Both the position numbers and the translations under genes were made by a program. This document shows, piece after piece, positions 32,892 through 41,585 of a stretch of 64,000 bases of DNA. The notes beneath the pieces were generated by a model. It was not told where the DNA came from. It searched no databases and was given only the letters and a program-made list of their open reading frames with translations. Source of the stretch: a candidate division KSB1 bacterium (GTDB lineage Bacteria > Zhuqueibacterota > Zhuqueibacteria > Zhuqueibacterales > Zhuqueibacteraceae); assembly GCA_034506175.1 (NCBI GenBank), contig JAPDQB010000025.1:1-64000 (forward strand). The letters are read 5' to 3'. Numbering within the stretch: position 1 is the first letter of the stretch; each line of letters starts with the position of its first letter.

Positions 32892-34289
32892 TCAGGAAAT
32901 CATTTTCATATTCTCCGCATCCCATCCGATTACGCGCTTTTCCAAATGGCTGTGGTTGGTGAGCAAAGCCGGGGCCGCGGCGCGAAAGCCGAAGGCCGCG
33001 TCTTCGGTGACGGGCTTGCCTGCGCGAATGGCGTTGAAAAAATTATGAAAATGATCGACACGGTCGTCGTAGCCCTCCGGCGCTTTGTATTCGCTCGTGC
33101 CTTCGAGCTGAGGCCGGACCGGGTTGGCGGCCATCTGCGCGCGATATTGTTCGGCGAATTTTTCCCGCATATCCTTTGCAAAGGTGCGCACCGAATTATA
33201 GCCATCGAGCACGTCTCTCTCCGAGTGATGGTAGATGCCGCGCCGGGTCAATTTCACGCTGTCACCGATGATCGTCATGATGCCCTCGCTGCCAACGAAT
33301 CGAATGCCTTCCTCGCTGCCGCTGCCGTCCACAAAATTCGTGGAGAGCGAAATCGTGAATGCCGGATGATTGGCCGTTTGGGGATAATCGTACAAGCCGA
33401 GAATCACATCCGGGACGTCACGGCCGTCTTTCCAGTATCGCAAGCCGCCGGCGGACATGATTTGCGCCGGGCCGTTCGATCCGAGCACGTGATGGATGCC
33501 GGAGAACAGATGCACGAACAAATCCCCGGGAATGCCGGTGCCGTAGTCGGAATAATTGCGCCATCTGAAAAAGCGCACGGCGTCGAAGGGCCGTTTCGGG
33601 GCCTCGCCGAGAAAGCGATCCCAATCAATCGTTTGCGGCGAGGCATCCGGTGGAATCGAATATTGCCACGCGCCAATCGCCGAGTTGCGCTTCCAGCTCG
33701 CTTCGACCAGATTCAGCTCGCCGATGGCGCCGGATTTGTACAGTTCTTTGGCTTTATCGTAAACGATGGAACTGACAAACTGGCTGCCGACTTGCAAAAC
33801 TTTTTTCGTCTTGCGCTGTGCCTCAATCACGCGCAGGCCGTCGGCGATTTTTTGCACCATCGGTTTTTCGCAATAAACATTTTTGCCCGCTTGCATCGCT
33901 TCGATGGCGAGCCGGGCATGCCAATGATCCGGCGTGCTGACGATGACGGCGTCAACATCCGGCCTTGAAAAAATCTCGCGATAGTCGCGCGTGGTGAACA
34001 CCTCCTTGCCAAAGACTTCGTTGACGCGGGCGCGCCGCCCGTCGTACAAATCCGCCGCCGCGACAAACTCGACGCCCGGCACTTGCAGCGCCGTCCAGGT
34101 GTCGATAAAACCGATGATGCCCATGCCGACGGTCGCCAGGCGAATTTTGTCGCTGGGCGCAATCCGTTTGCTGGACTCTCTTAACGGAATCTCTTTGACA
34201 TGAGCGGAAACAATGCCCGGAACCGCTCCCGCTGCAAGCGCTGAGGTTTTCAAAAAATCCCGGCGCGAATAAATTTTGTTGATTTGCAT
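32892..34289 (-). CDS. Gfo/Idh/MocA-family oxidoreductase with Tat signal
   Basis: 465 residues from ATG 34289, with GGTGAG just upstream. A twin-arginine signal (SRRDFLKTSALAAGAVPG) directs the folded, cofactor-loaded enzyme to the periplasm. An NAD(P)-binding Rossmann domain (RLATVGMGIIGFIDT) and EKP motif (NVYCEKPMVQ) are followed by a C-terminal substrate domain (GLYDYPQTANHPAFTISLST). Tat-exported members act on sugars or sugar-like compounds. A longer frame to 34430 is unsupported. Confidence 0.9.
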   Translation of the reverse strand: MQINKIYSRRDFLKTSALAAGAVPGIVSAHVKEIPLRESSKRIAPSDKIRLATVGMGIIGFIDTWTALQVPGVEFVAAADLYDGRRARVNEVFGKEVFTTRDYREIFSRPDVDAVIVSTPDHWHARLAIEAMQAGKNVYCEKPMVQKIADGLRVIEAQRKTKKVLQVGSQFVSSIVYDKAKELYKSGAIGELNLVEASWKRNSAIGAWQYSIPPDASPQTIDWDRFLGEAPKRPFDAVRFFRWRNYSDYGTGIPGDLFVHLFSGIHHVLGSNGPAQIMSAGGLRYWKDGRDVPDVILGLYDYPQTANHPAFTISLSTNFVDGSGSEEGIRFVGSEGIMTIIGDSVKLTRRGIYHHSERDVLDGYNSVRTFAKDMREKFAEQYRAQMAANPVRPQLEGTSEYKAPEGYDDRVDHFHNFFNAIRAGKPVTEDAAFGFRAAAPALLTNHSHLEKRVIGWDAENMKMIS

Positions 34290-34461
34290 CGTCTCACCTT
34301 CGGATTGGAATGAACGACTTCGACTCAATGAGTATTGCCTCCTGCACACAAAGCTTTTCCAAACGCGACAGCCAGCCATTAGCCAAGCGGTCGGCATAAT
34401 CTGCCCTGTTTTGAGCAAAAAATCAAGCAAAAAATAATGAGAATGGGAGCGGATTTTATCT

Positions 34462-34510
34462 TCGAAAAATAAAAACCGCCGGGATTCATAAAATCAGGAT
34501 CTCCCAGCGG
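34462..34510 (-). terminator. Rho-independent terminator after the MerR-like gene
   Basis: Minus-strand stem CCGCTGGGAGAT with ATCCCGGCGG (34476-34510, one bulge/mismatch) followed by TTTTTATTTTT (34475-34465). It lies about 150 bases past the stop at 34661. Confidence 0.65.
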
Positions 34511-34660
34511 CTTATATTGAGTAGGGGTATGGAAGAGGCAAACGGGTCAACAGCAAACTTGAAAACGAACGGACAGCGACGCCATGATCAAGCTGGCTTG
34601 TGGCTGGTGGTTTCCTCTTTTTCCCTGCGGGCCTCGGCGCCGCCGGTCCGTTCACATTTT

Positions 34661-34930
34661 TTATTTCAGATTCAACTCAGCTTGCGCAACCTCCTGCCGC
34701 GCTTTTTCAAAAGCGGCGCGCGGCCGGGTTTGGTACTTTTCCATGTAGCTCATGGCGCGGTCGAGAATCCACACCTCGGTGTCGCGATAAAATTTATAAA
34801 CCTGCTTGCCGCGCCGCTCGGTTTGCGGATGCAGGTAGCCTTCGCGCACGAAGTAAGCGAGTTTGTCACGATTCAACCCCTTGCCGACATGTTTGATTAC
34901 CTCGCCGGGGGTATAAGTTTTTACTGACAT
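34661..34930 (-). CDS. Small MerR-type/excisionase-like DNA-binding protein
   Basis: 89 residues. A winged helix of the MerR/HTH_17 type (YTPGEVIKHVGKGLNRDKLA then YFVREGYLHPQTERRGKQV), followed by a helix (YRDTEVWILDRAMSYMEKYQ) and an acidic tail. No metal-sensing C-terminal domain. Could regulate nearby genes or act as an accessory factor; targets unknown. A terminator follows at 34462-34510. Confidence 0.75.
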   Translation of the reverse strand: MSVKTYTPGEVIKHVGKGLNRDKLAYFVREGYLHPQTERRGKQVYKFYRDTEVWILDRAMSYMEKYQTRPRAAFEKARQEVAQAELNLK

Positions 34931-35036
34931 GCAGGTGGTTCATGATTTGTACAAGTACAAATTCAAGGTTGCAAAATTTAAAACGATTTTTCGAAAAAGT
35001 CAAGAGAAATTTTTAGCGAGCAGGAAGAACGGTCGT

Positions 35037-35294
35037 TTATCGGTTGAGTGGATGACTCACGGTGAGCAGCCGCCAGGATTTGCTGACGTGGTCAAATTCG
35101 AGGTTCATTTCATTGGAAACAATCACTTTCACAGTGATCGTCTCGAAGCGGTTTCTCTTGGCGCGCATCTTTTTGCGGCTTTCAATGCGCTGCACGGTGT
35201 AATTTTTTCCCTTCCACGTCACTAAAACCGGATTCAATTTGCCTTTTTCAGTCCGAGCGAGGACATCAACGTCTTCATTGATTATGGTCTTCAT
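35037..35294 (-). CDS. Hypothetical small protein, possibly DUF6504-like
   Basis: 85 residues from ATG 35294 with GGAGT upstream; the longer frame to 35372 has no ribosome site. The segment LVTWKGKNYTVQRIESRKK resembles the W-x-GRxYxV core of DUF6504-type proteins, and the C-terminus SKSWRLLTV fits the same pattern. Basic and without membrane segments. Isolated between an HTH gene and decayed nucleotidyltransferases. Confidence 0.5.
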   Translation of the reverse strand: MKTIINEDVDVLARTEKGKLNPVLVTWKGKNYTVQRIESRKKMRAKRNRFETITVKVIVSNEMNLEFDHVSKSWRLLTVSHPLNR

Positions 35295-35406
35295 GTTCAC
35301 TCCTTTTTCGTTTAGGTGTCTAAAAAGGCACTTTTGTGAAATCAATATAGTGAACATAAATATTCCGGTCAAGAAAAAAAAATTGAATAGCTGAAATTTT
35401 TCTTGA

Positions 35407-35887
35407 TCAAACCAACTTTTCTGCCATCAGCAATTTCTCCATTTCATCAACCAGCTCGTTGGCGGCAGGCAAAACAGCTTGGGGATCGGCCACCGCCGCG
35501 ATGACGTGTTCGATCTGCGCTTCCATTTCCACCGGCAGTTTTGCGCAAAATTTTTTGGCAAAATCGGAAAGTTCTTCGCGATGATGGCGACGCGCAATGC
35601 CTCGGACAAGGCTGCCGGGCGCGCTGCTGCAACCCCGCCAGCCAGCCGCTGCGGTCGAATAAAATTTTTGACGTCAAGAGATTGTGCCAAAAGCATGCGG
35701 AATAACCCACCCAGGCCTGATGCGTGACATGCACGCGCTCGATCTGTTCTTCCAGCCATTGCGGCTGGTGATACACAAAATCAAAATCCGATTTTTCATC
35801 GAAACCCTCAGCGGTGCGCGAGCCGGACAGCGCCACGGCTTCGATGCGGGAAAGCCTGCCGAATTTTTTCGCGACATTTTCAAGGAA
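35407..35887 (-). pseudogene. Nucleotidyltransferase with multiple frameshifts
   Basis: Frame one: LENVAKKFGRLSRIEAVALS, then GSRTAEGFDEKSDFDFVYH (GS-x-DxD core) to about LQQRARQP. Frame two: EALRVAIIAKNFPILPKNFA. Frame three: MEAQIEHVIAAVADPQAVLP, ending at TGA 35407. Two shifts plus absence of a start codon (the 5' end runs into the next gene) mark it as a decayed gene fused at a deletion junction. Confidence 0.72.
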
Positions 35888-36272
35888 TTTTAGTCCCCTC
35901 AATCTCGCGGAACTCGATATAATCTTTCGCCTTCGCATAAGTTACATCGCAGGCTTTGTGCATCAAGTCAATGAGGATTTCATCCGCCACTCTGACGACG
36001 GAATATTTCGCGACGTCGTCCGCGTTGACTTCGGTAATGGCTTTATCAGGCAGATAAAGCAGGGCTTGTTTGATACGATCAACGTTTTCTATCGCGCTGT
36101 CGACCAGGAGATCAATATCGCCGGTCGTGCGTGCATAACCGTTGAGAATAATCGCAAACCCGCCAATGACCACGTAATTGACGCCAGCTTGATTGAGTTG
36201 CCGGCACAAGACGATCAAATCTTCTATTGTTGGTTCGCGCGAGTACTCTGGGCGAGCATTTTCATCATCCAT
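35880..36272 (-). CDS. Nucleotidyltransferase-like protein, probably C-terminally truncated
   Basis: 130 residues with the fold core GVNYVVIGGFAIILNGYART then TGDIDLLVDSAIENVDRIKQ (GG...DxD-type). It ends at EFREIEGTKIP, where relatives normally continue into an extra helical segment beginning (F/V)AS. Here it stops at the junction with the decayed nucleotidyltransferase. Its start overlaps the 67-residue upstream protein by 49 bases, suggesting a two-gene module of toxin/antitoxin type (inference). Confidence 0.65.
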   Translation of the reverse strand: MDDENARPEYSREPTIEDLIVLCRQLNQAGVNYVVIGGFAIILNGYARTTGDIDLLVDSAIENVDRIKQALLYLPDKAITEVNADDVAKYSVVRVADEILIDLMHKACDVTYAKAKDYIEFREIEGTKIP

Positions 36273-36427
36273 TCGTCGGCTTCCTCAAAGGTCTTGAACC
36301 GATACACTCCGCGCGGACAGATGCCTTTGCTGCCGCGAAGCCGTTGCATGGTTTTTAATAATGTGTTCGCGTTTTCAAGCGTGGCGGCGGTTGTTCCGGC
36401 ACGCGTACCAACAACCTTCATCGCCAT
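36224..36427 (-). CDS. Small protein paired with a nucleotidyltransferase
   Basis: 67 residues from ATG 36427 (ATG 36421 is an alternative) with GGAGGA ten bases upstream. Sequence features: GTRAGTTAATLENANTLLKT, then RGVYRFKTFEEADEWMMKML. Soluble, partly helical. Overlaps the start of the nucleotidyltransferase gene. Possibly the partner component of a toxin-antitoxin-like pair; no family name recognised. Confidence 0.6.
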   Translation of the reverse strand: MAMKVVGTRAGTTAATLENANTLLKTMQRLRGSKGICPRGVYRFKTFEEADEWMMKMLAQSTRANQQ

Positions 36428-36593
36428 GGTTCTCTTTTCCTCCTGTATAAAAACAATAAAAGGCTGGATCGTCATCGTTTCGATCACCAGTGAAGATCTT
36501 AAATCCAACATGTTCTGGCACTCCTTGTAACTCAAAATATTAAATTATTTCATCAACAGCAAGCGCCGGTTCAAGAAAGTTTTTTATCATGAT

Positions 36594-37613
36594 TCAAAAA
36601 TGGTCGCTCGGAGCAAGCAGAATTTTTCCGCCGCTCATGTCGCCGGCATATTGCCGCAGGCCATCTATCGCCTCCTCCAGCGGCAATCGTGCGCGCACTT
36701 CGGTTTTCAAATCGCCGGCAAGAAATTTTTGCGCTTGCATCGCCATTCGCATCCGGCTGAGCGGATTTTTATGTTGCAGCCAGGTCGAAAGCCAGAAGCC
36801 GTCGACGTGTTTGTCTTCAAAAATAAAGCCGCGCGGATCGAAACGGCAGGGCTGCTCCGAAAGGCCGCCGTAAATGATGAGGCGCCCTTGTTTCGGCATC
36901 GCGCTGAGAACGCGCCCGGCCATCTCACCCGCCACGGCGTCGAAGGCCAGCGACACGCGCAAATCCTGGCAAAGTTTCTTGAGGTCGTCGTCAAAATTGG
37001 CGTCGCTGCTGTTAAGCACGTATGTCGCGCCGAGCGCTTGCAGCAGTTCGACCTGCTCCTGGCGGCGCACGATGTTGATAGCGGGAATGCCGAGCCGCTG
37101 GCCGAGGCGGAGAATCATTTTTCCCAAGGCGCTCGCCGCAGCGGTTTGCGCGACCGCGCGATGGCGGCCGGCTTGGGCGATCTCCATCAACGCCCACGCG
37201 GTCAGCGGATTGACGATCAAACTGGCGCCCTGTTCGAGTGAAATGTTTTTGCGCAGCGGAATGCAGAATTTGGCGGAAGTGACCATGTACTCCGCCCAGG
37301 TGCCATCGCCGTTGTACGGCGCGGCGCAAGCCACGCGCCGGCCGATTAACGCGCGCGCCATCAAGCCGCCGCCGGAGGCCACCACCGTACCGCTGGCCTC
37401 GAAGCCGGGAATAACCGGCAGCTTTTTCTTGACGTACATGCCGCGCAGAAACATCAGATCGGACGGATTGATCGGCGAGGCGGCGATACGCACCAGCACC
37501 TCTCCCGCGCCGGGAGACGGCACCGGCTTCTCGATCAGCGCGAGATTTTCGAGCTTGCCGTCCAAGGCGCGAACCTCCAGCGCCCGCATGGTGGATGAAA
37601 TGGAAATCGACAT
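36594..37613 (-). CDS. Medium-chain dehydrogenase/reductase, quinone-oxidoreductase-like
   Basis: 339 residues. N-terminal GroES-like domain (PSPGAGEVLVRIAASPINPS, then VIPGFEASGTVVASGG) and Rossmann domain whose usual GxxGxxG is seen as AAASALGKMILRLGQRLGIP. Lacks the structural and catalytic zinc Cys/His sets, so a zinc-free NAD(P)H-dependent quinone/enoyl reductase is more likely than an alcohol dehydrogenase. Follows the M19 dipeptidase gene (stop 37644) by 31 bases in the same direction. Confidence 0.88.
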   Translation of the reverse strand: MSISISSTMRALEVRALDGKLENLALIEKPVPSPGAGEVLVRIAASPINPSDLMFLRGMYVKKKLPVIPGFEASGTVVASGGGLMARALIGRRVACAAPYNGDGTWAEYMVTSAKFCIPLRKNISLEQGASLIVNPLTAWALMEIAQAGRHRAVAQTAAASALGKMILRLGQRLGIPAINIVRRQEQVELLQALGATYVLNSSDANFDDDLKKLCQDLRVSLAFDAVAGEMAGRVLSAMPKQGRLIIYGGLSEQPCRFDPRGFIFEDKHVDGFWLSTWLQHKNPLSRMRMAMQAQKFLAGDLKTEVRARLPLEEAIDGLRQYAGDMSGGKILLAPSDHF

Positions 37614-37643
37614 TTTTTGCTGGGCTGTTATGAGATTTTCTGA

Positions 37644-38870
37644 TCAACCTGGGTTGGCCTGAAGCTGCTGCGCCACTTGCTCCACTTTTGACCACACCCG
37701 CAACAAATTCCCCGAGCAAATCTTGCGGATATCTTCATCCGCATAGCCTTTTTTCAGCAGCTCGTAAATGAGGTTGGGATAATCCGCCACGCTCTTCAAG
37801 CCGGTTGGCAGCGTGTCGCCGACGCCGTCAAAATCCGAGCCGAAACCAACGTGATCGACGCCAACCAATTTCACCACGTGATCGATATGCGCAATGACGT
37901 CGGAAATATCGGCGTAACCGATCTTGTTCTCGATCCGGAATTTCTGCAAGGCCGATTTTCCCGCCTCGCTGTGGGGATTGATTTTGTTTTTCTGAATGAA
38001 CTGCCACATTTTTTCTTCGGCGCGGCGAATCGAGTCGCTCAAAAATGAAGAGCCGAAATTGATGTGAATGACGCCGCCGTTTTTCGCCAGCGCTTTGATC
38101 ATCTCATCGTCCATGTTGCGCTCCCAGCCCGGCGTGAAATGACGGCAGGACGAATGCGACGCCATCACCGGCGCCTGCGAGAGGCGCAGCACTTGATAAA
38201 ACGTCGAATCTGAAACGTGCGAAACGTCGATCATGATGCCGAGACGATTCATCTCCGCCACGACTTGTTTGCCGAAGGGACTCAAGCCCTTCCAGCGGCG
38301 GTTGGGATCGTAAGACGAATCGGAAATGTGATTGCTTTTGGAATGTGCCAGCGTGATGTAACGAATGCCGCGCGCGTAAAAATGCCGCAGGTTCTCCAGC
38401 CTGCCTTCAATGGGCGAGCCGTTTTCCATGCCCATCGGCAGCGAGATGAGTCCCCGGGCAAACTGCGCCTGCACGTCCGCGACGGATTTGGCGACCGCGA
38501 ATTTATCCGGCCAATCTTTTGCAAATTTTTCCACCATGTCAATCAGGCTGTCCGCCAGCTTCTTGGCGCCGCCTTTTTCTTCGTATACCGCCGGAACGTA
38601 GATCGACATGAACGGCGCGTCGAGGCCGCCGGCTTTGGCGCGCACGTAGTCAAAATCGCCGTCCGCCGTGCGTTGCGAAATATCCGCCATCTTCTCGCCC
38701 AGGCGGTACGGCACGTCGACGTGCGTGTCGACGATGATAAATTCATGCGCCAGCTTATTGGCTTTTTCGCGCAGCTCGGCGTCGGTTAACGTTTTGGGTG
38801 GTGGTGGTGGTTGTTCACAAGCCCAAGCCCCGCAAATGAGAAACAACAACGCTGGGTGAAACCATTTCAT
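37644..38870 (-). CDS. Lipoprotein dipeptidase, peptidase family M19
   Basis: 408 residues from ATG 38870. Lipobox GAWAC, then a TIM-barrel renal-dipeptidase domain. Zinc ligands: HxD in VDTHVDVPYR, Glu in LPMGMENGSPIEG, His in MIDVSHVSD and in VMASHSSCRHF, with the barrel-closing DHVGFGSDFDG. Hydrolyses dipeptides (including D-residue ones) in the periplasm. Frame extends to 38921 but the ATG at 38870 gives the signal peptide. Confidence 0.93.
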   Translation of the reverse strand: MKWFHPALLFLICGAWACEQPPPPPKTLTDAELREKANKLAHEFIIVDTHVDVPYRLGEKMADISQRTADGDFDYVRAKAGGLDAPFMSIYVPAVYEEKGGAKKLADSLIDMVEKFAKDWPDKFAVAKSVADVQAQFARGLISLPMGMENGSPIEGRLENLRHFYARGIRYITLAHSKSNHISDSSYDPNRRWKGLSPFGKQVVAEMNRLGIMIDVSHVSDSTFYQVLRLSQAPVMASHSSCRHFTPGWERNMDDEMIKALAKNGGVIHINFGSSFLSDSIRRAEEKMWQFIQKNKINPHSEAGKSALQKFRIENKIGYADISDVIAHIDHVVKLVGVDHVGFGSDFDGVGDTLPTGLKSVADYPNLIYELLKKGYADEDIRKICSGNLLRVWSKVEQVAQQLQANPG

Positions 38871-38937
38871 TTCGCTCTCTCCGTTGGGTTTAAAAAACAA
38901 TCGGCACGTAATCCACATCATCGGTGTAATCCGTTAC

Positions 38938-39510
38938 TCAAAACCACTTGTTCTGCAATTTCGGCGCTCGATAGGTTTCCAGATAAGAGAAAACACTCGC
39001 CGGATCCGGCGCGAGGTGATAAAGCTGGCGCGAATCCGGCTTGGCGAAGCGTTCTTCATAAATGTGCTCGCACAGCCGGACGAAATGATCGTAGAAGCGA
39101 TTGGTATTTACGAGCACGATGGGCTTGGTGTGCATTTGCAATTGTTTGAGCGTGAGAATTTCAAAAATTTCCTCGAGCGTCCCGAAGCCGTCGGGAAGCG
39201 CCACAAAGGCGTCGGCGCGCGCTTCCATGATGGCCTTGCGGTCGCGCAAATCTTTGGTGATAATCAGCTCGTCAGCGTTGTTGTAACCAACTTCTTTGTC
39301 TTGCAGCGATTGGGGAATGACGCCGATCACCTTGCCGCCATGTTGGTGCACCGCCCGCGCCACCGCGCCCATCAACCCGATCCGGCCGCCGCCGTAAATC
39401 AGTGTGTCGCCGCGCTGCGCCAGCAAAGCGCCAAATTCGGCCGCCGCATGAAAGAAAGAAGAGGACAGCGCCTCGCTCGATGAACAATAGACGCAAATCG
39501 TCCTGGGCAT
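38938..39510 (-). CDS. LOG-family (TIGR00730) nucleotide phosphoribohydrolase-like protein
   Basis: 190 residues. Rossmann-like fold with GGGRIGLMGAVARAV and a catalytic region reading LPDGFGTLEEIFE, where the family consensus is PGGxGTxxE; the first motif Gly is Asp here. LOG proteins cleave ribose-5-phosphate from cytokinin or purine nucleotides; many bacterial ones act in nucleotide salvage or stress. Conservation elsewhere is strong, so it is probably an active variant, not decay. Confidence 0.88.
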   Translation of the reverse strand: MPRTICVYCSSSEALSSSFFHAAAEFGALLAQRGDTLIYGGGRIGLMGAVARAVHQHGGKVIGVIPQSLQDKEVGYNNADELIITKDLRDRKAIMEARADAFVALPDGFGTLEEIFEILTLKQLQMHTKPIVLVNTNRFYDHFVRLCEHIYEERFAKPDSRQLYHLAPDPASVFSYLETYRAPKLQNKWF

Positions 39511-39564
39511 GTCAACCTCGGGACAACGGTTTGAATGAAAAAACTTCGCGTCGCAAAACGTAAC

Positions 39565-39581
39565 GCAGACTGCCAGTCTGC
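39565..39581. repeat. Short perfect hairpin GCAGACT-GCC-AGTCTGC
   Basis: Seven-base perfect arms with a 3-base loop in the gap between the LOG-family gene and rpsT. The sequence resembles another dispersed hairpin type of large genomes. No T-run follows. Confidence 0.4.
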
Positions 39582-39725
39582 AAATGAACCAAACGGGAAA
39601 ATCTTCGCGGTCGTGATAGTTTTTTCATGGTAAAGCCGGCTTGGCTTGAATCAACATTCTTTTGGCCGGGTGCAAGACAACAAGAATCCGTTTCCGATTC
39701 AAGCTTTTCTTCGCTGAATTTTTTA

Positions 39726-39754
39726 TTGACATTGGCCGCGCGTTTTATTATATT
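39726..39754 (+). promoter_or_regulatory. Sigma-70-type promoter of rpsT
   Basis: TTGACA (39726-39731), 17-base spacer, TATATT (39749-39754), about 40 bases ahead of the rpsT start. This is the best promoter match in the window. Confidence 0.8.
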
Positions 39755-39794
39755 GATAACCGTTTAAAATGTCAATACAATAACCTGAGAAATT

Positions 39795-40064
39795 ATGGCG
39801 ACTCATCAATCAGCAATCAAGCGCAATCGGCAGGCCAAGCGGCGGGCGCTGCGAAACAAGCAATATCGCTCGAAGATGCGGACGATGATCAAAAAAGTTT
39901 TGGCGGCAACCGACCGGCAAGCTGTCGAGAATGATTTTAAAAAAACCGTTTCCCTGCTCGACAAGCTGGTTACCCGCGGTGTGATTCACCAAAATAACGC
40001 GGCGAACCAAAAGTCGCGGCTGTCGAAATTTTTCAACAGCCTGCCGGCCGCGGCCACGACTTAG
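39795..40064 (+). CDS. rpsT: 30S ribosomal protein S20
   Basis: 89 residues, very basic: ATHQSAIKRNRQAKRRALRN at the N-terminus and VIHQNNAANQKSRLSKFFNS at the C-terminus are typical S20. A primary 16S rRNA-binding protein of the small subunit. Monocistronic, with its own strong promoter (39726-39754) and terminator (40092-40131). Only a weak ribosome site (GAGAAA) precedes the ATG. Confidence 0.97.
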   Translation: MATHQSAIKRNRQAKRRALRNKQYRSKMRTMIKKVLAATDRQAVENDFKKTVSLLDKLVTRGVIHQNNAANQKSRLSKFFNSLPAAATT

Positions 40065-40091
40065 CGCGCAAGATTACACCAAAGCTTTCCC

Positions 40092-40131
40092 AAAACGCGA
40101 TTTTCCTTCAGAGGAAAATCGCGTTTTTTTT
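40092..40131 (+). terminator. Rho-independent terminator of rpsT
   Basis: AAAACGCGATTTTCC (40092-40106) pairs perfectly with GGAAAATCGCGTTTT (40113-40127) around TTCAGA, followed by more T residues. Confidence 0.92.
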
Positions 40132-40226
40132 GTGGGAGCTGAGATAAGGCAGAACTTTCACAAAAGCAAAAGCTGTAAGCGGATAAAGCGGATTGAGCAG
40201 ATGGTGATTCTGATAACCCAACCCGG

Positions 40227-40280
40227 ACAAGCCGGAACCAAACTGCACCACAAAGACACAAAGTTCACAGAGAAAAACTT
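40227..40280 (+). repeat. Dispersed repeat, CACAAAG family, copy B
   Basis: CAAGCCGGAACCAAA followed by CACCACAAAGACACAAAG, then TTCACAGAGAAAAACTT; matches the minus strand of 1226-1277. The second palindrome arm is missing; a different word-like sequence (TACGGAGTATCACGGAG at about 40304) follows. Lies in the 262-base gap after the rpsT terminator. Confidence 0.7.
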
Positions 40281-40393
40281 TATGTAATACAAAAATTCCT
40301 TAAATACGGAGTATCACGGAGCAAAGCTTTTTAAACACATTTATTGATCTTCGTGTTTAATTGGATTTTGAATTGAGAAAACTTCCAGAATTT

Positions 40394-41569
40394 TTAGCGT
40401 TTGACGGCGTTAACGCTTAATTCGAAAAGCCCCGCCGGCTCCGGGTGACTGTTTTTAAGGGCGAGCTTGACGCGATGATTCAAGTACGCATGCAAAAGCC
40501 CGCCGAGCGGCGGCAGCACCGAGAATATTTTAGGCGAATAAAACAGCCGCGCCGCCAGCCGGTTGCGCCGCAAAATTTTGCCGAGATGATCGCGCAGCAG
40601 GCGCTGGCGGTAATCCGCGAACGAAAAATCGCCGCGCTCCAGTGCCGCCACTAGCGCTGCCGCCGCCACCGGACCGTAAGCCAGCGACATCGAAATGCCC
40701 TCGCCCAACCACGGTTCCACGCCGGCGGCGTCGCCCACCAGCAATACTCGCGGTCGGCTGTACACATCGCCCGGATGAAACCACCGCTCCGGGTGTCCCA
40801 TCAAATCGACGGAAATGTTCCAGCGCCGTTCGTCGAGATGGCGCTGCAGTAACTCGGGCAAATTGGCGTGGGGCTTCTCGGCAACGATGCGGCTATCAAA
40901 CACGCCGATGTTCACATGCGGCGCGCCCTCGCACCAGCAAGGGAAATCCCAAATATAACCTTGCAAGTGCCGTTTCACGGGACGAAAATCAATGGCGGCA
41001 CGGCGCAACTGAAACTCATCCGCCAGGCCGTTGGTGGCCGGCGCCAAAATTTCGATCAAGCGCGACACCCGCGACGAGGTTTCGTGGAAAAACGCGCGCC
41101 GCACCAGGCTCTTCGCGCCATCGGCGCCGACGACGATTTTGGCCAGAAAGGTTTCACCCTCGGTTTCGACGCGAATGCCCTCGGCGGTTTCGATCAACTG
41201 CCGCGCCGGCGTTTTTTCCAGCAAGCGGACGCCTTTTTGGCGCAGGCTCTTCGCCAGGGCCGCGTCAAATTCGTTGCGGCGAATCGTGCAAAACAGGCCC
41301 GGGGTCTTGAATTCCAGCGGCCGGTCATGCAAAAAAAGCTGCACGTTGTCAATCGGCAGCGACGGCACGTCGGCCTCGAGCTCGAGCTGGCGCAACAACG
41401 TTTTCACCCATGGCGTCAGCCCGCCGCCGCACAGCTTGTGGCGCGGATGCGTGGCCTTCTCCAAAACCACCAGATGATCGCGCCAGCCCGGGCGCAGCTT
41501 GATCAGTGCCGCCGCCGTGGCGGTTCCCGCCGGCCCGGCGCCGATGATGCAGACGTCGATTTTTTCCAT
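40394..41569 (-). CDS. Geranylgeranyl-reductase-like FAD flavoprotein
   Basis: 391 residues from ATG 41569. Dinucleotide-binding motif DVCIIGAGPAGTATAAALIK, then a conserved CGGGLTP (geranylgeranyl reductase type), the second FAD motif RVLLVGDAAGVEPWLGEGIS and a C-terminal helical part. The family reduces isoprenoid chains of quinones or lipids, or halogenates/hydroxylates substrates. A 20-residue hydrophobic peptide gene ends 16 bases upstream. Confidence 0.87.
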   Translation of the reverse strand: MEKIDVCIIGAGPAGTATAAALIKLRPGWRDHLVVLEKATHPRHKLCGGGLTPWVKTLLRQLELEADVPSLPIDNVQLFLHDRPLEFKTPGLFCTIRRNEFDAALAKSLRQKGVRLLEKTPARQLIETAEGIRVETEGETFLAKIVVGADGAKSLVRRAFFHETSSRVSRLIEILAPATNGLADEFQLRRAAIDFRPVKRHLQGYIWDFPCWCEGAPHVNIGVFDSRIVAEKPHANLPELLQRHLDERRWNISVDLMGHPERWFHPGDVYSRPRVLLVGDAAGVEPWLGEGISMSLAYGPVAAAALVAALERGDFSFADYRQRLLRDHLGKILRRNRLAARLFYSPKIFSVLPPLGGLLHAYLNHRVKLALKNSHPEPAGLFELSVNAVKR

Positions 41570-41585
41570 ACATTCGAGGTTCACT

